Shown here: one piece after another, positions 1 to 9,579 of the stretch
How the letters are laid out: every line of letters starts with the position of its first letter
Position numbering within the stretch: position 1 is the first letter of the stretch
Assembly: GCF_900156095.1 (NCBI RefSeq)
Contig: NZ_FTMJ01000009.1
Location: 62,001-126,000 of the forward strand
Length of the DNA stretch: 64,000 bases
DNA from: Aeromonas sp. RU39B
GTDB taxonomy: Bacteria; Pseudomonadota; Gammaproteobacteria; Enterobacterales; Aeromonadaceae
Direction of reading: 5' to 3'
Notes under the pieces: model-generated
What the model saw: the letters and a program-made list of their open reading frames with translations, nothing else
Told to the model about the DNA's origin: nothing
Databases searched by the model: none
Position numbers and translations under genes: made by a program

Positions 1-369
1 GACCCCTTCATAGATGGTCTTGGCCTCTTCCTCGCCGGAGATAATCTCGATGCTGTGGTTGAGCACCCGTTCGGCCTCTTGCAGAAACTCTTCCACATTG
101 GTGGCCAGCCGCAAGGTAGCGGTACCGACCACCCGGATATTCTCCGGTGGAATATCCTGCAACTGCTCGGCGAACAGGCGAAGACAGTCCCAGCCGCGCT
201 CCATGGCGCTTTGGCTGAGACGGAAATCGGCATCCAGACCGGCCGCCAAGCGCACCTTGCGCTTGACCTTGGCCACGGTGCGCAGGGCACCGGCGACCTC
301 GCACACCACCAGCATGTGAAAGCTGTTGGAGCCAAGGTCGATGGCGGCATAGAGAGGCGTACTGCTCAC
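1..369 (-). CDS. gppA: Exopolyphosphatase / pppGpp phosphohydrolase, N-terminal part
   Basis: Partial gene: only the first 123 codons are present because it runs off the left edge. It reads from a GTG at 369. The N-terminus contains [13 protein letters not shown], the phosphate-binding loop of the Ppx/GppA family, which has an actin/Hsp70-like ATPase fold. GppA converts pppGpp to ppGpp in the stringent response, whereas Ppx degrades polyphosphate. I favour GppA because the gene follows rhlB by 8 bases on the same strand, the order known from E. coli. The short gap suggests co-transcription with rhlB. The catalytic part and C-terminus are not visible, so Ppx cannot be excluded from sequence alone. 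Confidence 0.85.
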   Translation of the reverse strand, partial: MSSTPLYAAIDLGSNSFHMLVVCEVAGALRTVAKVKRKVRLAAGLDADFRLSQSAMERGWDCLRLFAEQLQDIPPENIRVVGTATLRLATNVEEFLQEAERVLNHSIEIISGEEEAKTIYEGV

Positions 370-377
370 CGGGATCC

Positions 378-1661
378 TCAGCTCTTCTTGGGCGGACGGC
401 GACGGTTGCCACCGCCACCCTGGCGGTCGCGCATGTTGCGGTTAACCGGCGGACGGTTGCGTTGCACGCGGCGCGGCGGGGTCACGTCATCCAGCAGAGC
501 TTGGCGATCATACTTGCTGACCGGGATCGGATGGCGGATGTACTCCTCGATGGCCGGCAGGTTGAAGGCATAGTCTTCACAAGCCAGGCTGATGGAGTGA
601 CCGCTCTTGCCGGCCCGACCGGTACGGCCGATGCGGTGTACGTAGTCTTCGCAGTCGTCCGGCAGGTCATAGTTAAAGACGTGGGTTACGTCAGGAATGT
701 GCAGACCACGGGCGGCAACGTCGGTTGCAACCAGAATATCGAGGCTGCCCTTGGTGAAGTCGTCGAGGATCTTCAGGCGCTTTTTCTGCGGTACGTCGCC
801 GGTCAGCAGACCGACACGATGGCCATCGGCTTCCAGCCAGGCATGGATGTCTTCGCAGCAGTGCTTGGTGTTGGCAAATACAATAGCCTTGTCTGGCCAC
901 TCTTCTTCGATGAGGCTCAGCAGAAGCAGCATCTTGTCCTCGTTGGAGGGGTAGAAGAGCTCTTCTTTGATGCGAACGCCGGTCATCTGCTCCGGCTCAA
1001 CCTGAACGTGAGTCGGGTTGGTCATGTGTTCATAAGCCAGCTCTTGTACGCGCAGCGACAGGGTGGCGGAGAACAGCATGTTGAGACGATCGGTGGCTGC
1101 CGGCATGCGGCGGAACAGGAAGCGGATGTCCTTGATAAAGCCCAGATCGAACATACGATCCGCTTCATCCAGCACCACGACCTGAATATTGGCCAGATCG
1201 ATCACCTTCGACTTGTAGTAGTCGATGATGCGACCTGTGGTACCGACCAGGATGTCGACACCCTGTTCCAGCACGGCCAGCTGCTTGTCATAGCCTTCAC
1301 CGCCATAAGCCAGACCGAGCTTGAGACCGGTGGTGGCAGCCATCCCCTCGGCATCCTTGTGGATCTGCACCGCCAGCTCACGGGTCGGTGCCATGATGAT
1401 GGCGCGCGGTTGGTTGATGAGGTGGGGCTTGGTCAGAGGATGGGTGAGAAGATAGTTGAAGGTGGCGGCGAGGAATGCGATGGTTTTGCCTGTTCCTGTT
1501 TGCGCCTGGCCTGCGATGTCATGGCCTTCAACCAGCAGCGGCAGGGAGAGCGCCTGGATCGGCGTACAATAATGAAATCCCTTGGCTTCCAGACCGGCCA
1601 GCACTTCGGGTTCGAGGCCCATTTGGGCGAATTTTTCGTCAGTTAGATGTGTTTTGCTCAT
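378..1661 (-). CDS. rhlB: DEAD-box ATP-dependent RNA helicase RhlB
   Basis: RhlB unwinds structured RNA and in E. coli is the helicase of the RNase E degradosome. The 427-residue protein shows the helicase motifs in order: AQTGTGKT (residues 53-60), PTREL (92-96), DEAD (165-168), SAT, then VATDVAARG and [13 protein letters not shown] in the second RecA domain. The C-terminal tail is basic, with [16 protein letters not shown], typical of RNA-binding tails in this family. It is transcribed divergently from trxA and lies immediately upstream of gppA. The length is close to the E. coli protein (421). The ATG at 1661 gives the full Q-motif region and is the natural start. Confidence 0.96.
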   Translation of the reverse strand: MSKTHLTDEKFAQMGLEPEVLAGLEAKGFHYCTPIQALSLPLLVEGHDIAGQAQTGTGKTIAFLAATFNYLLTHPLTKPHLINQPRAIIMAPTRELAVQIHKDAEGMAATTGLKLGLAYGGEGYDKQLAVLEQGVDILVGTTGRIIDYYKSKVIDLANIQVVVLDEADRMFDLGFIKDIRFLFRRMPAATDRLNMLFSATLSLRVQELAYEHMTNPTHVQVEPEQMTGVRIKEELFYPSNEDKMLLLLSLIEEEWPDKAIVFANTKHCCEDIHAWLEADGHRVGLLTGDVPQKKRLKILDDFTKGSLDILVATDVAARGLHIPDVTHVFNYDLPDDCEDYVHRIGRTGRAGKSGHSISLACEDYAFNLPAIEEYIRHPIPVSKYDRQALLDDVTPPRRVQRNRPPVNRNMRDRQGGGGNRRRPPKKS

Positions 1662-1684
1662 GGCCGTAGGTTATCAGGTTAGGC

Positions 1685-1713
1685 TTGCATTAATAAACAG
1701 GATCATTTCAAAT
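1685..1713 (+). promoter_or_regulatory. Possible sigma-70 promoter for trxA
   Basis: TTGCAT (1685-1690), a 17-base spacer and TCAAAT (1708-1713), in the 114-base divergent gap between rhlB and trxA. The -10 box matches only 4 of 6 consensus positions, so this is tentative. Confidence 0.3.
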
Positions 1714-1727
1714 AGGGCAACTATGGC

Positions 1728-1749
1728 CTTTATTGGCCTCTCAATAAAG
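1728..1749. repeat. Inverted repeat between rhlB and trxA
   Basis: CTTTATTG (1728-1735) and CAATAAAG (1742-1749) form a perfect 8-bp dyad with a 6-base loop. It lies in the 5' region of trxA, about 26 bases before the start codon. It could be an operator or a leader hairpin; no T-tract follows, so it is not a terminator. Confidence 0.5.
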
Positions 1750-1775
1750 CCTTATTTACTGACTGGAGTTGGATA

Positions 1776-2102
1776 ATGAGTGACAAGATTGTTCAGCTGA
1801 GCGATGCCAGCTTCGAGGCAGATGTAGCTAGTTCTGCCACCCCGATTCTGGTGGATTTCTGGGCTGAATGGTGCGGTCCGTGCAAAATGATCGCCCCGAT
1901 CCTGGAAGAAGTGGCTCAGGAATATGAAGGCCGTGTTACCGTGGCCAAACTGAACATCGATCACAACCCTGATACCCCGCCGAAGTTCGGCATCCGTGGT
2001 ATCCCGACCCTGCTGTTGTTCAAGAATGGCGAAGTGGCTGCCACCAAGGTGGGCGCCCTCTCCAAGACTCAACTGAAAGAGTTTCTGGATAGCAACATCT
2101 GA
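1776..2102 (+). CDS. trxA: Thioredoxin 1
   Basis: Thioredoxin is the general cytoplasmic protein disulfide reductant, recycled by thioredoxin reductase. The 108-residue product has the redox motif WCGPCK with cysteines at 33 and 36. The cis-proline loop IRGIPT lies near residue 75, and the length matches the classical single-domain TrxA. A GGAG-type ribosome site (around 1764) precedes the ATG. The gene stands between rhlB and rho, as in E. coli, and is followed by its own hairpin. The two redox cysteines, the cis-proline and the flanking tryptophans are all intact. Confidence 0.97.
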   Translation: MSDKIVQLSDASFEADVASSATPILVDFWAEWCGPCKMIAPILEEVAQEYEGRVTVAKLNIDHNPDTPPKFGIRGIPTLLLFKNGEVAATKVGALSKTQLKEFLDSNI

Positions 2103-2114
2103 TGATCGATTCGA

Positions 2115-2142
2115 GGAGCGCATTGCAATAATGCGCTCCTTC
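2115..2142 (+). terminator. Hairpin terminator after trxA
   Basis: GGAGCGCATT (2115-2124) pairs perfectly with AATGCGCTCC (2130-2139) around a 5-base loop and is followed by TTCTGT. The stem is strong but the T-tract is short, so termination may be partial. Confidence 0.7.
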
Positions 2143-2222
2143 TGTATCAGCAGGTGGACGCTACCCAGGATTGGTGCTACTTTATTGTTCGTTTGCTAAT
2201 CTTCTTGCCGTTAATCCAACGG

Positions 2223-2290
2223 CTCCAAGCAACATCAGCAGTAACCCAGCAGACTTCCCCACACCTCACAATCCTTCTTACAGAATTTCA
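2223..2290 (+). promoter_or_regulatory. C-rich, G-poor leader of rho (rut-like)
   Basis: The 68 bases before the rho start contain 26 C and only 6 G by my count, with many YC dinucleotides. This is the composition of a Rho utilization site. In E. coli rho is autoregulated by Rho-dependent attenuation in its leader, so this stretch is the probable equivalent. There is no clear Shine-Dalgarno sequence at the end of it. Function is inferred. Confidence 0.55.
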
Positions 2291-2295
2291 TTGCT

Positions 2296-3561
2296 ATGAA
2301 TCTGACTGAATTAAAGAACACCCCTGTGTCCGAGCTGATTAAGCTGGGCGAATCGATGGGGCTGGAAAATCTGGCACGGGCCCACAAGAAAGACATCATT
2401 TTTGCCATCCTCAAGGCCCATGCCAAGAGTGGGGAAGATATCTTTGGCGACGGCGTACTCGAGATCCTGACCGATGGGTTTGGTTTCCTGCGTAGTGCCG
2501 ACGGCTCCTATCTGGCTGGTCCGGATGACATCTATGTCTCCCCGAGCCAAATCCGCCGCTTCAACCTGCGTACCGGTGACACCATTGCCGGCAAGATTCG
2601 TCCGCCGAAAGAGGGCGAACGCTATTTTGCCCTGCTCAAGGTCGATAGCATCAACTACGACCGTCCGGAAAACGCCCGCAACAAGATCCTGTTTGAAAAC
2701 CTCACTCCGCTGCACGCCAACGAGCGTCTGCGTATGGAGCGCGGTAACGGCTCGACCGAAGACATCACCGCCCGGGTTCTGGATCTGGCTTCGCCCATCG
2801 GTAAGGGCCAGCGCGGCCTGATCGTGGCGCCGCCCAAGGCCGGTAAGACCATGCTGCTGCAGAACATCGCCCAGAGCATCGCTTACAACCACCCCGACTG
2901 CGAACTGATTGTGTTGCTCATCGACGAGCGTCCGGAAGAAGTGACCGAGATGCAGCGCATGGTCAAGGGCGAAGTGATCGCCTCTACCTTCGACGAACCG
3001 GCTGCCCGCCACGTTCAGGTTGCCGAAATGGTGATCGAGAAGGCCAAGCGTCTGGTTGAGCACAAGAAGGATGTCATCATCCTGCTCGACTCCATCACTC
3101 GTCTGGCGCGTGCCTACAACACCGTGATTCCTTCCTCTGGCAAGGTGCTGACCGGTGGTGTGGACGCCAACGCCCTGCACCGTCCGAAGCGCTTCTTCGG
3201 TGCCGCCCGTAATGTCGAGGAAGGCGGTAGCCTGACCATCATTGCCACTGCACTCATCGACACCGGCTCCAAGATGGACGAAGTGATTTACGAAGAGTTC
3301 AAGGGCACCGGTAACATGGAACTGCACCTCTCACGCAAGATTGCCGAGAAGCGCGTCTATCCGGCCATCGACATCACCCGCTCCGGTACCCGTAAGGAAG
3401 AGCTGCTTACCACGCCGGAAGAGCTGCAGAAGATGTGGATCCTGCGCAAGATTGTCCATCCGATGGGCGAGATTGACGGCATCGAGTTCCTCATCGACAA
3501 GCTGGCGATGACCAAGACCAACGACGAGTTCTTCGACGCCATGAAGCGTCAGCAGAAGTAA
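2296..3561 (+). CDS. rho: Transcription termination factor Rho
   Basis: Rho is the hexameric RNA-dependent ATPase that releases RNA polymerase at Rho-dependent terminators. The 421-residue protein (E. coli 419) has the N-terminal helical domain beginning [16 protein letters not shown] cold-shock-like primary RNA-binding domain follows, with GFGFLR and [13 protein letters not shown]. The ATPase core carries Walker A APPKAGKT and Walker [18 protein letters not shown]. The ATG at 2296 has no obvious ribosome-binding site, only cagaatttcattgct before it. That is unusual for a highly expressed gene and fits autogenous control through the C-rich leader. A strong terminator follows. Confidence 0.98.
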   Translation: MNLTELKNTPVSELIKLGESMGLENLARAHKKDIIFAILKAHAKSGEDIFGDGVLEILTDGFGFLRSADGSYLAGPDDIYVSPSQIRRFNLRTGDTIAGKIRPPKEGERYFALLKVDSINYDRPENARNKILFENLTPLHANERLRMERGNGSTEDITARVLDLASPIGKGQRGLIVAPPKAGKTMLLQNIAQSIAYNHPDCELIVLLIDERPEEVTEMQRMVKGEVIASTFDEPAARHVQVAEMVIEKAKRLVEHKKDVIILLDSITRLARAYNTVIPSSGKVLTGGVDANALHRPKRFFGAARNVEEGGSLTIIATALIDTGSKMDEVIYEEFKGTGNMELHLSRKIAEKRVYPAIDITRSGTRKEELLTTPEELQKMWILRKIVHPMGEIDGIEFLIDKLAMTKTNDEFFDAMKRQQK

Positions 3562-3579
3562 TCCGTCACGGTGCGACAT

Positions 3580-3608
3580 CCGCGGCCTCCGGGCCGCGGT
3601 TTTCATTT
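3580..3608 (+). terminator. Rho-independent terminator after rho
   Basis: CCGCGGCC (3580-3587) and GGCCGCGG (3592-3599) form a perfect 8-bp GC stem with loop TCCG, followed by TTTTCATTT. Confidence 0.85.
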
Positions 3609-3667
3609 GCGCGGCAGCACATTGCCGGCGCACTATAAACCAAGTGTTCCAAAGGGAATGGGAACGA

Positions 3668-4630
3668 ATGAACAAGGTGTGGTGGTCGCTGCTGCTGTTG
3701 CTATGCAGCCACCTGGCACTGGCCAGCAGTAGTGAAACGGCGATCGGATGGAAGGTGGCAGACCATCTTCCCTATCTCGAGGAGCGCCTCAAGCAGGGAC
3801 AGCTGGATGCCCTGGAGGCTTTGCTGGTTACCTTGCCTGACCCCGATGCCGAGCAGCTGCGCTGGCTGCTACTGCAATCGTTAAGTCCGCTGGAGCGCCC
3901 ACAGGAGTCGGTGCGCAGCTGGGTTAATGCCCAGGCACAGCGGGTCGCCCAGGATTTTGACGAAATAACCCGTGATGGCTTTCTGGTCTCGCTACCTCGC
4001 CATGACTATCCGGCGCTGGCGCGCAATCTGCTGCAATCCTGGCAGCAACTCGACTGGCAAGCTCAATATTCAGTGCAGCTGCAGCAAGGCAATTTTGTGC
4101 TGCGTTCACTCTATCGCCTCAATAATCCCGATGTGATGCGTCAGCAGAGTGCTCTGCTGGCGGCCCTGCCCGGCGCTCCGCTGCCGGTATTGCAGGGATT
4201 GGCCCGCGAGCTGGCTCGCAGTGCCCTGTTCTTGCCCGATAACCAGTTGGCCTACGCCCTGCTGTCGCACACCGGAGAGCCAGAGCTGTTTCGCGCCTTA
4301 TGGAGCCGGCCGGTGGATAGTGCTTCTTTGCAGGCGGTGTCGCTGGTGACCCGCTTCCATCAAGGCAGCACCGCTGGTGATCTGCTGCTGGCTGCCGCCC
4401 GTATTCCTGCCCTCAATTCGCGCGCCATGCTGACATTGGGCGGCTTGCAGCCGTTGCCGGTCAAGGCGCGTGACTATCTGCAGCGCGAGCTCGGCATCGG
4501 ACCGCAAGGGGTGTCCCTGTCGCGGCTGCTGAAACCACGCGAGGAGTCGCTGCAGCTGATTCTGCTAGCCGACCGCCTGTTGCACGATCAGATGGGACCG
4601 GCAAAACGGCCCGAACTGGGTCGCCCGTAA
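3668..4630 (+). CDS. Exported protein of unknown function
   Basis: I do not recognise a family. The 320-residue product starts with a clear signal peptide, MNKVWWSLLLLLCSHLALA, so it is probably periplasmic or secreted. I chose the ATG at 3668 because GGGA-rich sequence precedes it and the signal peptide starts there. A GTG at 3644 would add eight charged residues in front of the signal. The rest is rich in Leu, Ala and Gln and looks all-alpha, with repeated short helices resembling HEAT/TPR-like packing, but no motif is convincing. There are no cysteines in the mature part. It sits between rho and ubiD, a position that says little about its role. Confidence 0.75.
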   Translation: MNKVWWSLLLLLCSHLALASSSETAIGWKVADHLPYLEERLKQGQLDALEALLVTLPDPDAEQLRWLLLQSLSPLERPQESVRSWVNAQAQRVAQDFDEITRDGFLVSLPRHDYPALARNLLQSWQQLDWQAQYSVQLQQGNFVLRSLYRLNNPDVMRQQSALLAALPGAPLPVLQGLARELARSALFLPDNQLAYALLSHTGEPELFRALWSRPVDSASLQAVSLVTRFHQGSTAGDLLLAAARIPALNSRAMLTLGGLQPLPVKARDYLQRELGIGPQGVSLSRLLKPREESLQLILLADRLLHDQMGPAKRPELGRP

Positions 4631-4678
4631 TCGGGCTTGCAGGTATACTGTCCGCTCTTGAATTCGGAGCATAGACTC

Positions 4679-6148
4679 ATGAAATACAAGGATTTACGCG
4701 ATTTTATCGGACAGCTGGAGGCCGCTGGCCAGCTCAAGCGGATCAGCCACGAGATCGATCCCTACCTCGAGATGACCGAGATTTGCGACCGGACCCTGCG
4801 TGCCGGTGGTCCGGCCCTGCTGTTTGAAAATCCCAAAGGCTATGCCATGCCGGTGCTGGCCAATCTGTTCGGCACGCCGGACCGGGTCGCTATGGGGATG
4901 GGGCAGCCGGACGTGGGCGCCCTGCGCCAGGTCGGCACCTGGCTCTCCTATCTCAAAGAGCCGGAACCGCCCAAGGGATTTCGCGAGTTGATGGAGAAGC
5001 TGCCGATCTTCAAGCAGGTGCTCAACATGCCGACGCGCAACCTCTCGTCGGCGCCCTGTCAGGAGATTGTGTTGACCGGTGAACAGGTTGACCTCGATCG
5101 CCTGCCGATCCAGCACTGCTGGCCGGGTGACGTCGCCCCGCTGGTCACCTGGGGCCTCACCGTGACCCGTGGGCCCTATAAGAAACGGCAGAATCTTGGC
5201 ATCTATCGCCAACAGAAGATCGGCAAGAACCAGCTCATTATGCGCTGGCTCGATCATCGCGGCGGGGCCATCGATTTTCGTGAGTGGCAGGAGGCGCATC
5301 CTGGTGAACGGTTCCCGGTTGCGGTGGCGCTTGGCGCCGATCCGGCCACCATTCTCGGCGCCGTGACGCCAGTGCCGGATACGCTCTCCGAATATGCCTT
5401 TGCCGGGCTGCTGCGCGGCAGTCGCACCGAAGTGATCAAGGCGGTGAGCTGCGATCTGGAAGTGCCGGCCAGTGCCGAGATTGTGCTGGAGGGCTATATC
5501 GAGCCAGGCCAGCTGGCACCGGAAGGCCCTTATGGCGATCACACCGGTTATTACAACGAGGTGGACGAGTTCCCGGTCTTTACCATCACCCACATGACGA
5601 TGCGTAAAGATGCCATCTACCACACCACCTACACCGGGCGGCCGCCCGATGAGCCGGCGGTGCTTGGCGTGGCGCTCAACGAGGTGTTCGTTCCGCTGCT
5701 GCAAAAGCAGTTCCCCGAGATCGTCGATTTCTACCTGCCGCCGGAAGGGTGCTCTTACCGGATGGCGGTGGTCACCATCAAGAAGCGTTATCCGGGCCAT
5801 GCCAAGCGGGTGATGCTGGGGGTCTGGTCGTTCCTGCGCCAGTTCATGTATACCAAGTTCGTGATTGTTTGCGATGACGATGTGAACGCCCGGGACTGGA
5901 AGGATGTGATGTGGGCTATCACCACCCGGATGGACCCGGCGCGTGATACCACGCTCATTGAGCACACGCCGATTGATTACCTTGATTTTGCCTCACCGGT
6001 ATCCGGGCTGGGCTCCAAGATGGGGTTGGATGCCACCAATAAGTGGCCGGGTGAAACCAGCCGCGAATGGGGCACGCCAATCGTTCAGGATGAGGCGATC
6101 AAGCAAAAGATTGATGCGATCTGGGATGAATTGGGTATTCTCGACTAA
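4679..6148 (+). CDS. ubiD: 3-octaprenyl-4-hydroxybenzoate carboxy-lyase UbiD
   Basis: UbiD decarboxylates the 4-hydroxy-3-polyprenylbenzoate intermediate of ubiquinone synthesis, using prenylated FMN made by UbiX. The 489-residue product begins [19 protein letters not shown] and continues with [17 protein letters not shown] and [11 protein letters not shown], typical of the UbiD N-terminus. The core has [20 protein letters not shown] with the conserved active-site region. GGAG at 4666-4669 fits the ATG at 4679. The gene for fre follows 75 bases later, the same pairing as in E. coli. The length is close to the E. coli enzyme (497), and nothing appears missing. Confidence 0.97.
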   Translation: MKYKDLRDFIGQLEAAGQLKRISHEIDPYLEMTEICDRTLRAGGPALLFENPKGYAMPVLANLFGTPDRVAMGMGQPDVGALRQVGTWLSYLKEPEPPKGFRELMEKLPIFKQVLNMPTRNLSSAPCQEIVLTGEQVDLDRLPIQHCWPGDVAPLVTWGLTVTRGPYKKRQNLGIYRQQKIGKNQLIMRWLDHRGGAIDFREWQEAHPGERFPVAVALGADPATILGAVTPVPDTLSEYAFAGLLRGSRTEVIKAVSCDLEVPASAEIVLEGYIEPGQLAPEGPYGDHTGYYNEVDEFPVFTITHMTMRKDAIYHTTYTGRPPDEPAVLGVALNEVFVPLLQKQFPEIVDFYLPPEGCSYRMAVVTIKKRYPGHAKRVMLGVWSFLRQFMYTKFVIVCDDDVNARDWKDVMWAITTRMDPARDTTLIEHTPIDYLDFASPVSGLGSKMGLDATNKWPGETSREWGTPIVQDEAIKQKIDAIWDELGILD

Positions 6149-6223
6149 TGGGTACATCCACAGCGGGATGCCCACAATAACGATGACATGAGCGTGGTGG
6201 CGAGCCACCGAATAAGGAAATCA

Positions 6224-6919
6224 ATGCAGCGTATCAAGTGCCGCGTAACCGAGTTGCGCGAAGTAGTAGAGACTATCTGGCACGTGGCTCTCGAGCCGGT
6301 GCAGGAGGTCACATTCAAGGCGGGCCAATACCTGCTGGTGGTGATGAGCAATTCGGACAAGCGCCCGTTCTCGATTGCCAATGCCCCGACCCGTGCCGGG
6401 TTGGAGCTGCAAATTGGTGCCACCCCCGAAAATGCCTATGCCGGCCAGGTCCTGGCCCGCATGCGTGAGCAGGGTGAGATTGAGGTCGAACTGGCCGCTG
6501 GCAAGGCGTTCTTGCGTGACGAATCGCCCCGTCCGTTGATCCTGATGGCAGGCGGCACAGGCTACTCCTATGTCCGCTCCATTCTGCAGCAGTTGGTCGA
6601 TAGTGGCAGCCAGCGCCCGGTATTTGTTTACTGGGGCGTACGTCAGGCCCACTGGATCTATGAGTCGGATGAGATGAAGGCGCTTGAGAGTCGCTATGCA
6701 CCGCTCACCTTTATTCCGGTGGTGCAAGAGCCGGATCAGCAGTGGCAAGGTCGTACCGGCCTGGTCCACAAGGCCATCATGGATGACTTCGTCAGCCTCA
6801 ACGAGTACGACATCTATGTCGCTGGCCGCTTTGAGATGGCTGGTGCTGCGCGTGAAGACTTCAAGCTGCTGGGCGCTGAGCCCGAGCGTATCTTCGGCGA
6901 CGCTTACGAATTTATCTGA
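6224..6919 (+). CDS. fre: NAD(P)H-flavin reductase Fre
   Basis: Fre reduces free flavins (riboflavin, FMN, FAD) with NAD(P)H and supplies reduced flavin and ferric-reducing power in the cytoplasm. The 231-residue protein (E. coli 233) shows the flavin-binding RPFSIAN motif and the NAD-binding ILMAGGTGYSYVRSIL stretch of the ferredoxin-NADP reductase superfamily. It ends FGDAYEFI like other Fre proteins. AAGGA precedes the ATG at 6224; an upstream ATG at 6188 has no such site. In Aeromonas and Vibrio relatives it was studied as LuxG-like or Fre. Probably co-transcribed with ubiD. Confidence 0.95.
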   Translation: MQRIKCRVTELREVVETIWHVALEPVQEVTFKAGQYLLVVMSNSDKRPFSIANAPTRAGLELQIGATPENAYAGQVLARMREQGEIEVELAAGKAFLRDESPRPLILMAGGTGYSYVRSILQQLVDSGSQRPVFVYWGVRQAHWIYESDEMKALESRYAPLTFIPVVQEPDQQWQGRTGLVHKAIMDDFVSLNEYDIYVAGRFEMAGAAREDFKLLGAEPERIFGDAYEFI

Positions 6920-7217
6920 TGCCAGCGCCCTTCGGACTCGCTCCGGGGGGCCATCGGCAACTGTCCAGTTTTCCTTCGCCGCACCATCGGGATGCAATGC
7001 ACGCCTCAATCGCCGCCAATCGCTGAAACGAGACAGCCGATTGCCCGGTTTACGGTTTTCTGATTGAAAAAAGAGCCGTGCCTCTATTCCTGTCTGTGCG
7101 GTTTCCCGTTAAATTCCATCATATTGCCATCCTAACAACGATGGTCTGCACGGCTGGACAGATGTCCACTACCCGCAGCAAGAACCTGACCAGCTGGCGT
7201 GCCAGCCCTAGGAGTAT
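6920..7217. other. Intergenic region between fre and the GGDEF gene
   Basis: About 300 bases without a convincing gene. I looked for a fre terminator and a promoter and found only weak possibilities, for example an AT-richer patch around 7110-7135. No tRNA, repeat or small ORF with a good ribosome site was seen. Confidence 0.5.
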
Positions 7218-8240
7218 GTGGTATTGACCGGAGAGTCTGTAAACCCGGCTGAAGGTGTGCCCCTCGGGCAGTGCCTCGGTGATCCGCAGGTTGGGCATGA
7301 ATGTGACCCCGTCCAGCAAGAGCTTGCTCGTTTGCGTGCAGAAGTGGCGCGCCTTGAGGAAGACAACCGCCTGCTGCTCGAGAAGCTCAATGCCACCCTT
7401 GATGGCACCGGTATCTGTGTCTGGCAGGGAATGGTGCGTACCGGCGAGCTGCGGGTGTTTAACCTGCAGAATTTTCGGGAAGGGGATATGGCGCCGCACT
7501 TTGATGTGTGGCGGGCCAAGTTGCATCCGGAAGATCGCGAGCATGCGCTCGGTAGTTACTTTGGCCACCTCAGCGGCCAGTTGCCGTTTTATGAGGCGGA
7601 GTACCGCACCATCAATCCGAAAGGCGAGATCACCTGGCTGTGGGATCGCGGACGAGTGTTGGAGTGGGACTCTCACGGTGAGCCGGTGCGTATCATGGGC
7701 GCTCATATCGATGTCACCCAGCGCAAAGAGTACGAGCGTCGCCTCTCCCTGCAGGCCAATACCGATGCATTGACCGGTCTACTTAACCGGCAGGCATTTC
7801 GGCATGCGTTTGAACAGCGCAGTCAGCGCACCAGTGGGGCGCTGATGTTTATCGATCTGGATGATTTCAAGGTGGTCAATGACCAGCTTGGCCACGTGTG
7901 TGGCGATCGGGTCTTGCAGCGCATGGCCGACTGGCTGCGCAGCATGCTGCCTGAGTCAGCCCTGTGTGGTCGCTATGGCGGTGACGAGTTTGTGGTGCAC
8001 GTCCCTGGCGCCACTCATCATACCTTTGGTGAGCTGGCCGATGCGCTGTTGGCGCGGGCGGTGGAGTATGTGCCTGATCCCAACAGTCTGCTGCGGGTGG
8101 GGATGAGTATCGGCATTGCGCTGTGGCATGAACCCGGCATCAGCTTTGAGCAGGCGCTGGAGGTGGCAGACCGGGCCATGTATCAGGCCAAAGAGCGCGG
8201 CAAGCTGGCCTGGCATCAGCTTAACGTGTCATTCGAATAG
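7218..8240 (+). CDS. PAS-GGDEF diguanylate cyclase
   Basis: Predicted to make cyclic di-GMP from two GTP. After about 60 residues with a short coiled-coil (QQELARLRAEVARLEEDNR) comes a PAS/PAC-type sensor domain (roughly 60-175, ending IMGAHIDVTQRKEYERRL). A full GGDEF domain follows, with DALTGLLNR, FIDLDDFKVVND and the intact active-site motif RYGGDEF. No RxxD inhibitory site is visible upstream of GGDEF, so product feedback through the I-site is unlikely. No membrane segment is seen, so it is probably cytosolic. The start is uncertain: a GTG at 7218 lies very close to TAGGAG (7209-7214), and a TTG at 7224 has better spacing. Confidence 0.9.
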   Translation: MVLTGESVNPAEGVPLGQCLGDPQVGHECDPVQQELARLRAEVARLEEDNRLLLEKLNATLDGTGICVWQGMVRTGELRVFNLQNFREGDMAPHFDVWRAKLHPEDREHALGSYFGHLSGQLPFYEAEYRTINPKGEITWLWDRGRVLEWDSHGEPVRIMGAHIDVTQRKEYERRLSLQANTDALTGLLNRQAFRHAFEQRSQRTSGALMFIDLDDFKVVNDQLGHVCGDRVLQRMADWLRSMLPESALCGRYGGDEFVVHVPGATHHTFGELADALLARAVEYVPDPNSLLRVGMSIGIALWHEPGISFEQALEVADRAMYQAKERGKLAWHQLNVSFE

Positions 8241-8242
8241 AC

Positions 8243-8270
8243 AAAACCCCCGCATTGGCAGGGGGTTTGT
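8243..8270. terminator. Bidirectional terminator between GGDEF gene and ubiK
   Basis: AAACCCCC (8244-8251) and GGGGGTTT (8261-8268) with a 9-base loop. It lies between two convergent genes, so it can serve both. Confidence 0.8.
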
Positions 8271-8285
8271 TATGACAACCAGCAG

Positions 8286-8543
8286 TTATTCTTGCTTGGC
8301 GGCCAGTTGTTGCTCAAGCTGCTCCAGCTTGGTTTCCAGTGCAGCCAGCTTCTCACGAGTGCGCAGCAGTACCTTGGTCTGCACGTCGAACTCTTCGCGG
8401 CTCACTAGGTCCAACTTGCCCAGCTGGGCTTGCAGTACCTGACGCACCTTCTTGTCTACCTCTTCGCCCATGCTCTTGATCCCGGGCGGCATGGCGTTGT
8501 GGATCTGCTTGGCAATTTCTTCCAGTTTCTTCGGGTCAATCAT
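8286..8543 (-). CDS. ubiK: Ubiquinone biosynthesis accessory factor UbiK
   Basis: UbiK (formerly YqiC, BMFP family) is a small coiled-coil protein that assists aerobic ubiquinone synthesis with UbiJ. The 85-residue product begins [21 protein letters not shown] and has a long C-terminal helix with heptad-like leucines ([17 protein letters not shown]), typical of the trimeric membrane-fusogenic family. It fits the family size. It is convergent with the GGDEF gene and followed by a shared terminator. It is unlinked here to other ubi genes except ubiD about 2 kb away. Confidence 0.93.
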   Translation of the reverse strand: MIDPKKLEEIAKQIHNAMPPGIKSMGEEVDKKVRQVLQAQLGKLDLVSREEFDVQTKVLLRTREKLAALETKLEQLEQQLAAKQE

Positions 8544-8637
8544 GGCAATCTCCTTGTCATTGCCGCCATTTTACCGCCTTTTGCCCACTTGTGCCGCGCC
8601 TGCCTGCACACTTTATGCGGCAAGCGTGTCGCGCCGC

Positions 8638-9477
8638 TTATTGGGTGCGCTCCTGCTGCAGATGCACCACCTGCTGCGGGAAGGGGATCTCGATACCTTC
8701 GGCATCAAACGCCAGCTTTACCTTTTCGTGAAAATCGAACCAGACCGGCCAGTAATCGGCGCTGTTAACCCAGGGGCGCACCACGATGTTAACCGACGAG
8801 TCGGCCAGTGCCGCCACGGCAATGGTGACCTCGGGCGTGCGCAGAATACGGCTGTCTTCGGCTACTAGCCGCGCCAGTATGCTCTTGGCTTTGCGCAGGT
8901 CAGAGCCATAGCCAATGCCGAAGGTCATATCGACCCGGCGCTGAGCCATGCGTGAGTAGTTGACGATGGTGCCATTGAGAATGGCGGAATTGGGTACCAC
9001 CACCATCTTGTTGTCACCGGTGGTGAGTGTGGTGGTAAACAGTTGTACCGACTGTACCACGCCGGCGGTTCCCGCCACCTCGATAAACTCACCGGCCTTG
9101 ATCGGGCGGAAGATGATGAGCAGGAACCCGGCAGCAAAGTTAGAGAGCGAACCTTGCAGGGCCAGACCGATAGCCAGACCGGCGGCACCGATGATGGCGA
9201 CAAACGAGGCAGTCTGCACCCCGACCCGGCCCAGCGCAGCAATCACCACGAAGACCAGGATGGCGTATTTGAGGATGCTGCCGACAAACTCGGTCACGGT
9301 GGCGTCGAGACGGCGCGCCTTCATCACCTTGACCACGCCGCCACTGAGCAGATTGGCGGCAAAGTAGCCCACCAGCAGCGTGAGTAGCGCAGCGGCGATG
9401 TTCACCGCATATTCGATGATGAGGCCCTGATTGTGGACCAGCCAGCTCTGTGCCTGGTTGATGATCTCCGGTTCCAT
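8638..9477 (-). CDS. mscS: Small-conductance mechanosensitive channel MscS
   Basis: MscS opens under membrane tension during hypo-osmotic shock and releases solutes. The 279-residue protein (E. coli 286) has three N-terminal transmembrane segments within residues 20-130. The pore-lining TM3 carries the alternating Gly/Ala pattern GAAGLAIGLALQGSLSNFAAG. The cytoplasmic beta domain has the conserved VVVPNSAILNGTIVNYS. It is the simple MscS type without extra domains. The gene lies downstream of slmA on the same strand but is separated from it by a hairpin terminator. Confidence 0.95.
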   Translation of the reverse strand: MEPEIINQAQSWLVHNQGLIIEYAVNIAAALLTLLVGYFAANLLSGGVVKVMKARRLDATVTEFVGSILKYAILVFVVIAALGRVGVQTASFVAIIGAAGLAIGLALQGSLSNFAAGFLLIIFRPIKAGEFIEVAGTAGVVQSVQLFTTTLTTGDNKMVVVPNSAILNGTIVNYSRMAQRRVDMTFGIGYGSDLRKAKSILARLVAEDSRILRTPEVTIAVAALADSSVNIVVRPWVNSADYWPVWFDFHEKVKLAFDAEGIEIPFPQQVVHLQQERTQ

Positions 9478-9544
9478 CGTGTTTCCTCGTGCAAGGTGGG
9501 TGATGGACCATTAAATCATGCGATGGCGACAGTAATCGTCGCGC

Positions 9545-9575
9545 AAAATCACAGGGGAGGCAGCGGCCTCCCCTG
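9545..9575 (-). terminator. Terminator after slmA
   Basis: Read on the minus strand, CAGGGGAGGC and GCCTCCCCTG (9552-9561 and 9566-9575 on the plus strand) form a perfect 10-bp stem with a 4-base loop, followed by GATTTTG. Confidence 0.65.
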
Positions 9576-9579
9576 GCGA

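Noticed and set aside
462..1646. A long plus-strand reading frame opposite rhlB
   Set aside because: Mirror frame of a highly conserved helicase in GC-rich DNA; no family motifs and no ribosome site.
2131..2199. A 22-codon ORF (MRSFC...) in the trxA-rho gap, recalling the rho leader peptide of E. coli
   Set aside because: Its ATG lies inside the trxA terminator hairpin and no ribosome site precedes it; the similarity to the E. coli leader peptide is only three residues.
4694..5965. A 423-codon minus-strand frame opposite ubiD
   Set aside because: His/Arg-rich composition typical of antisense shadow frames; ubiD is certain on the other strand.
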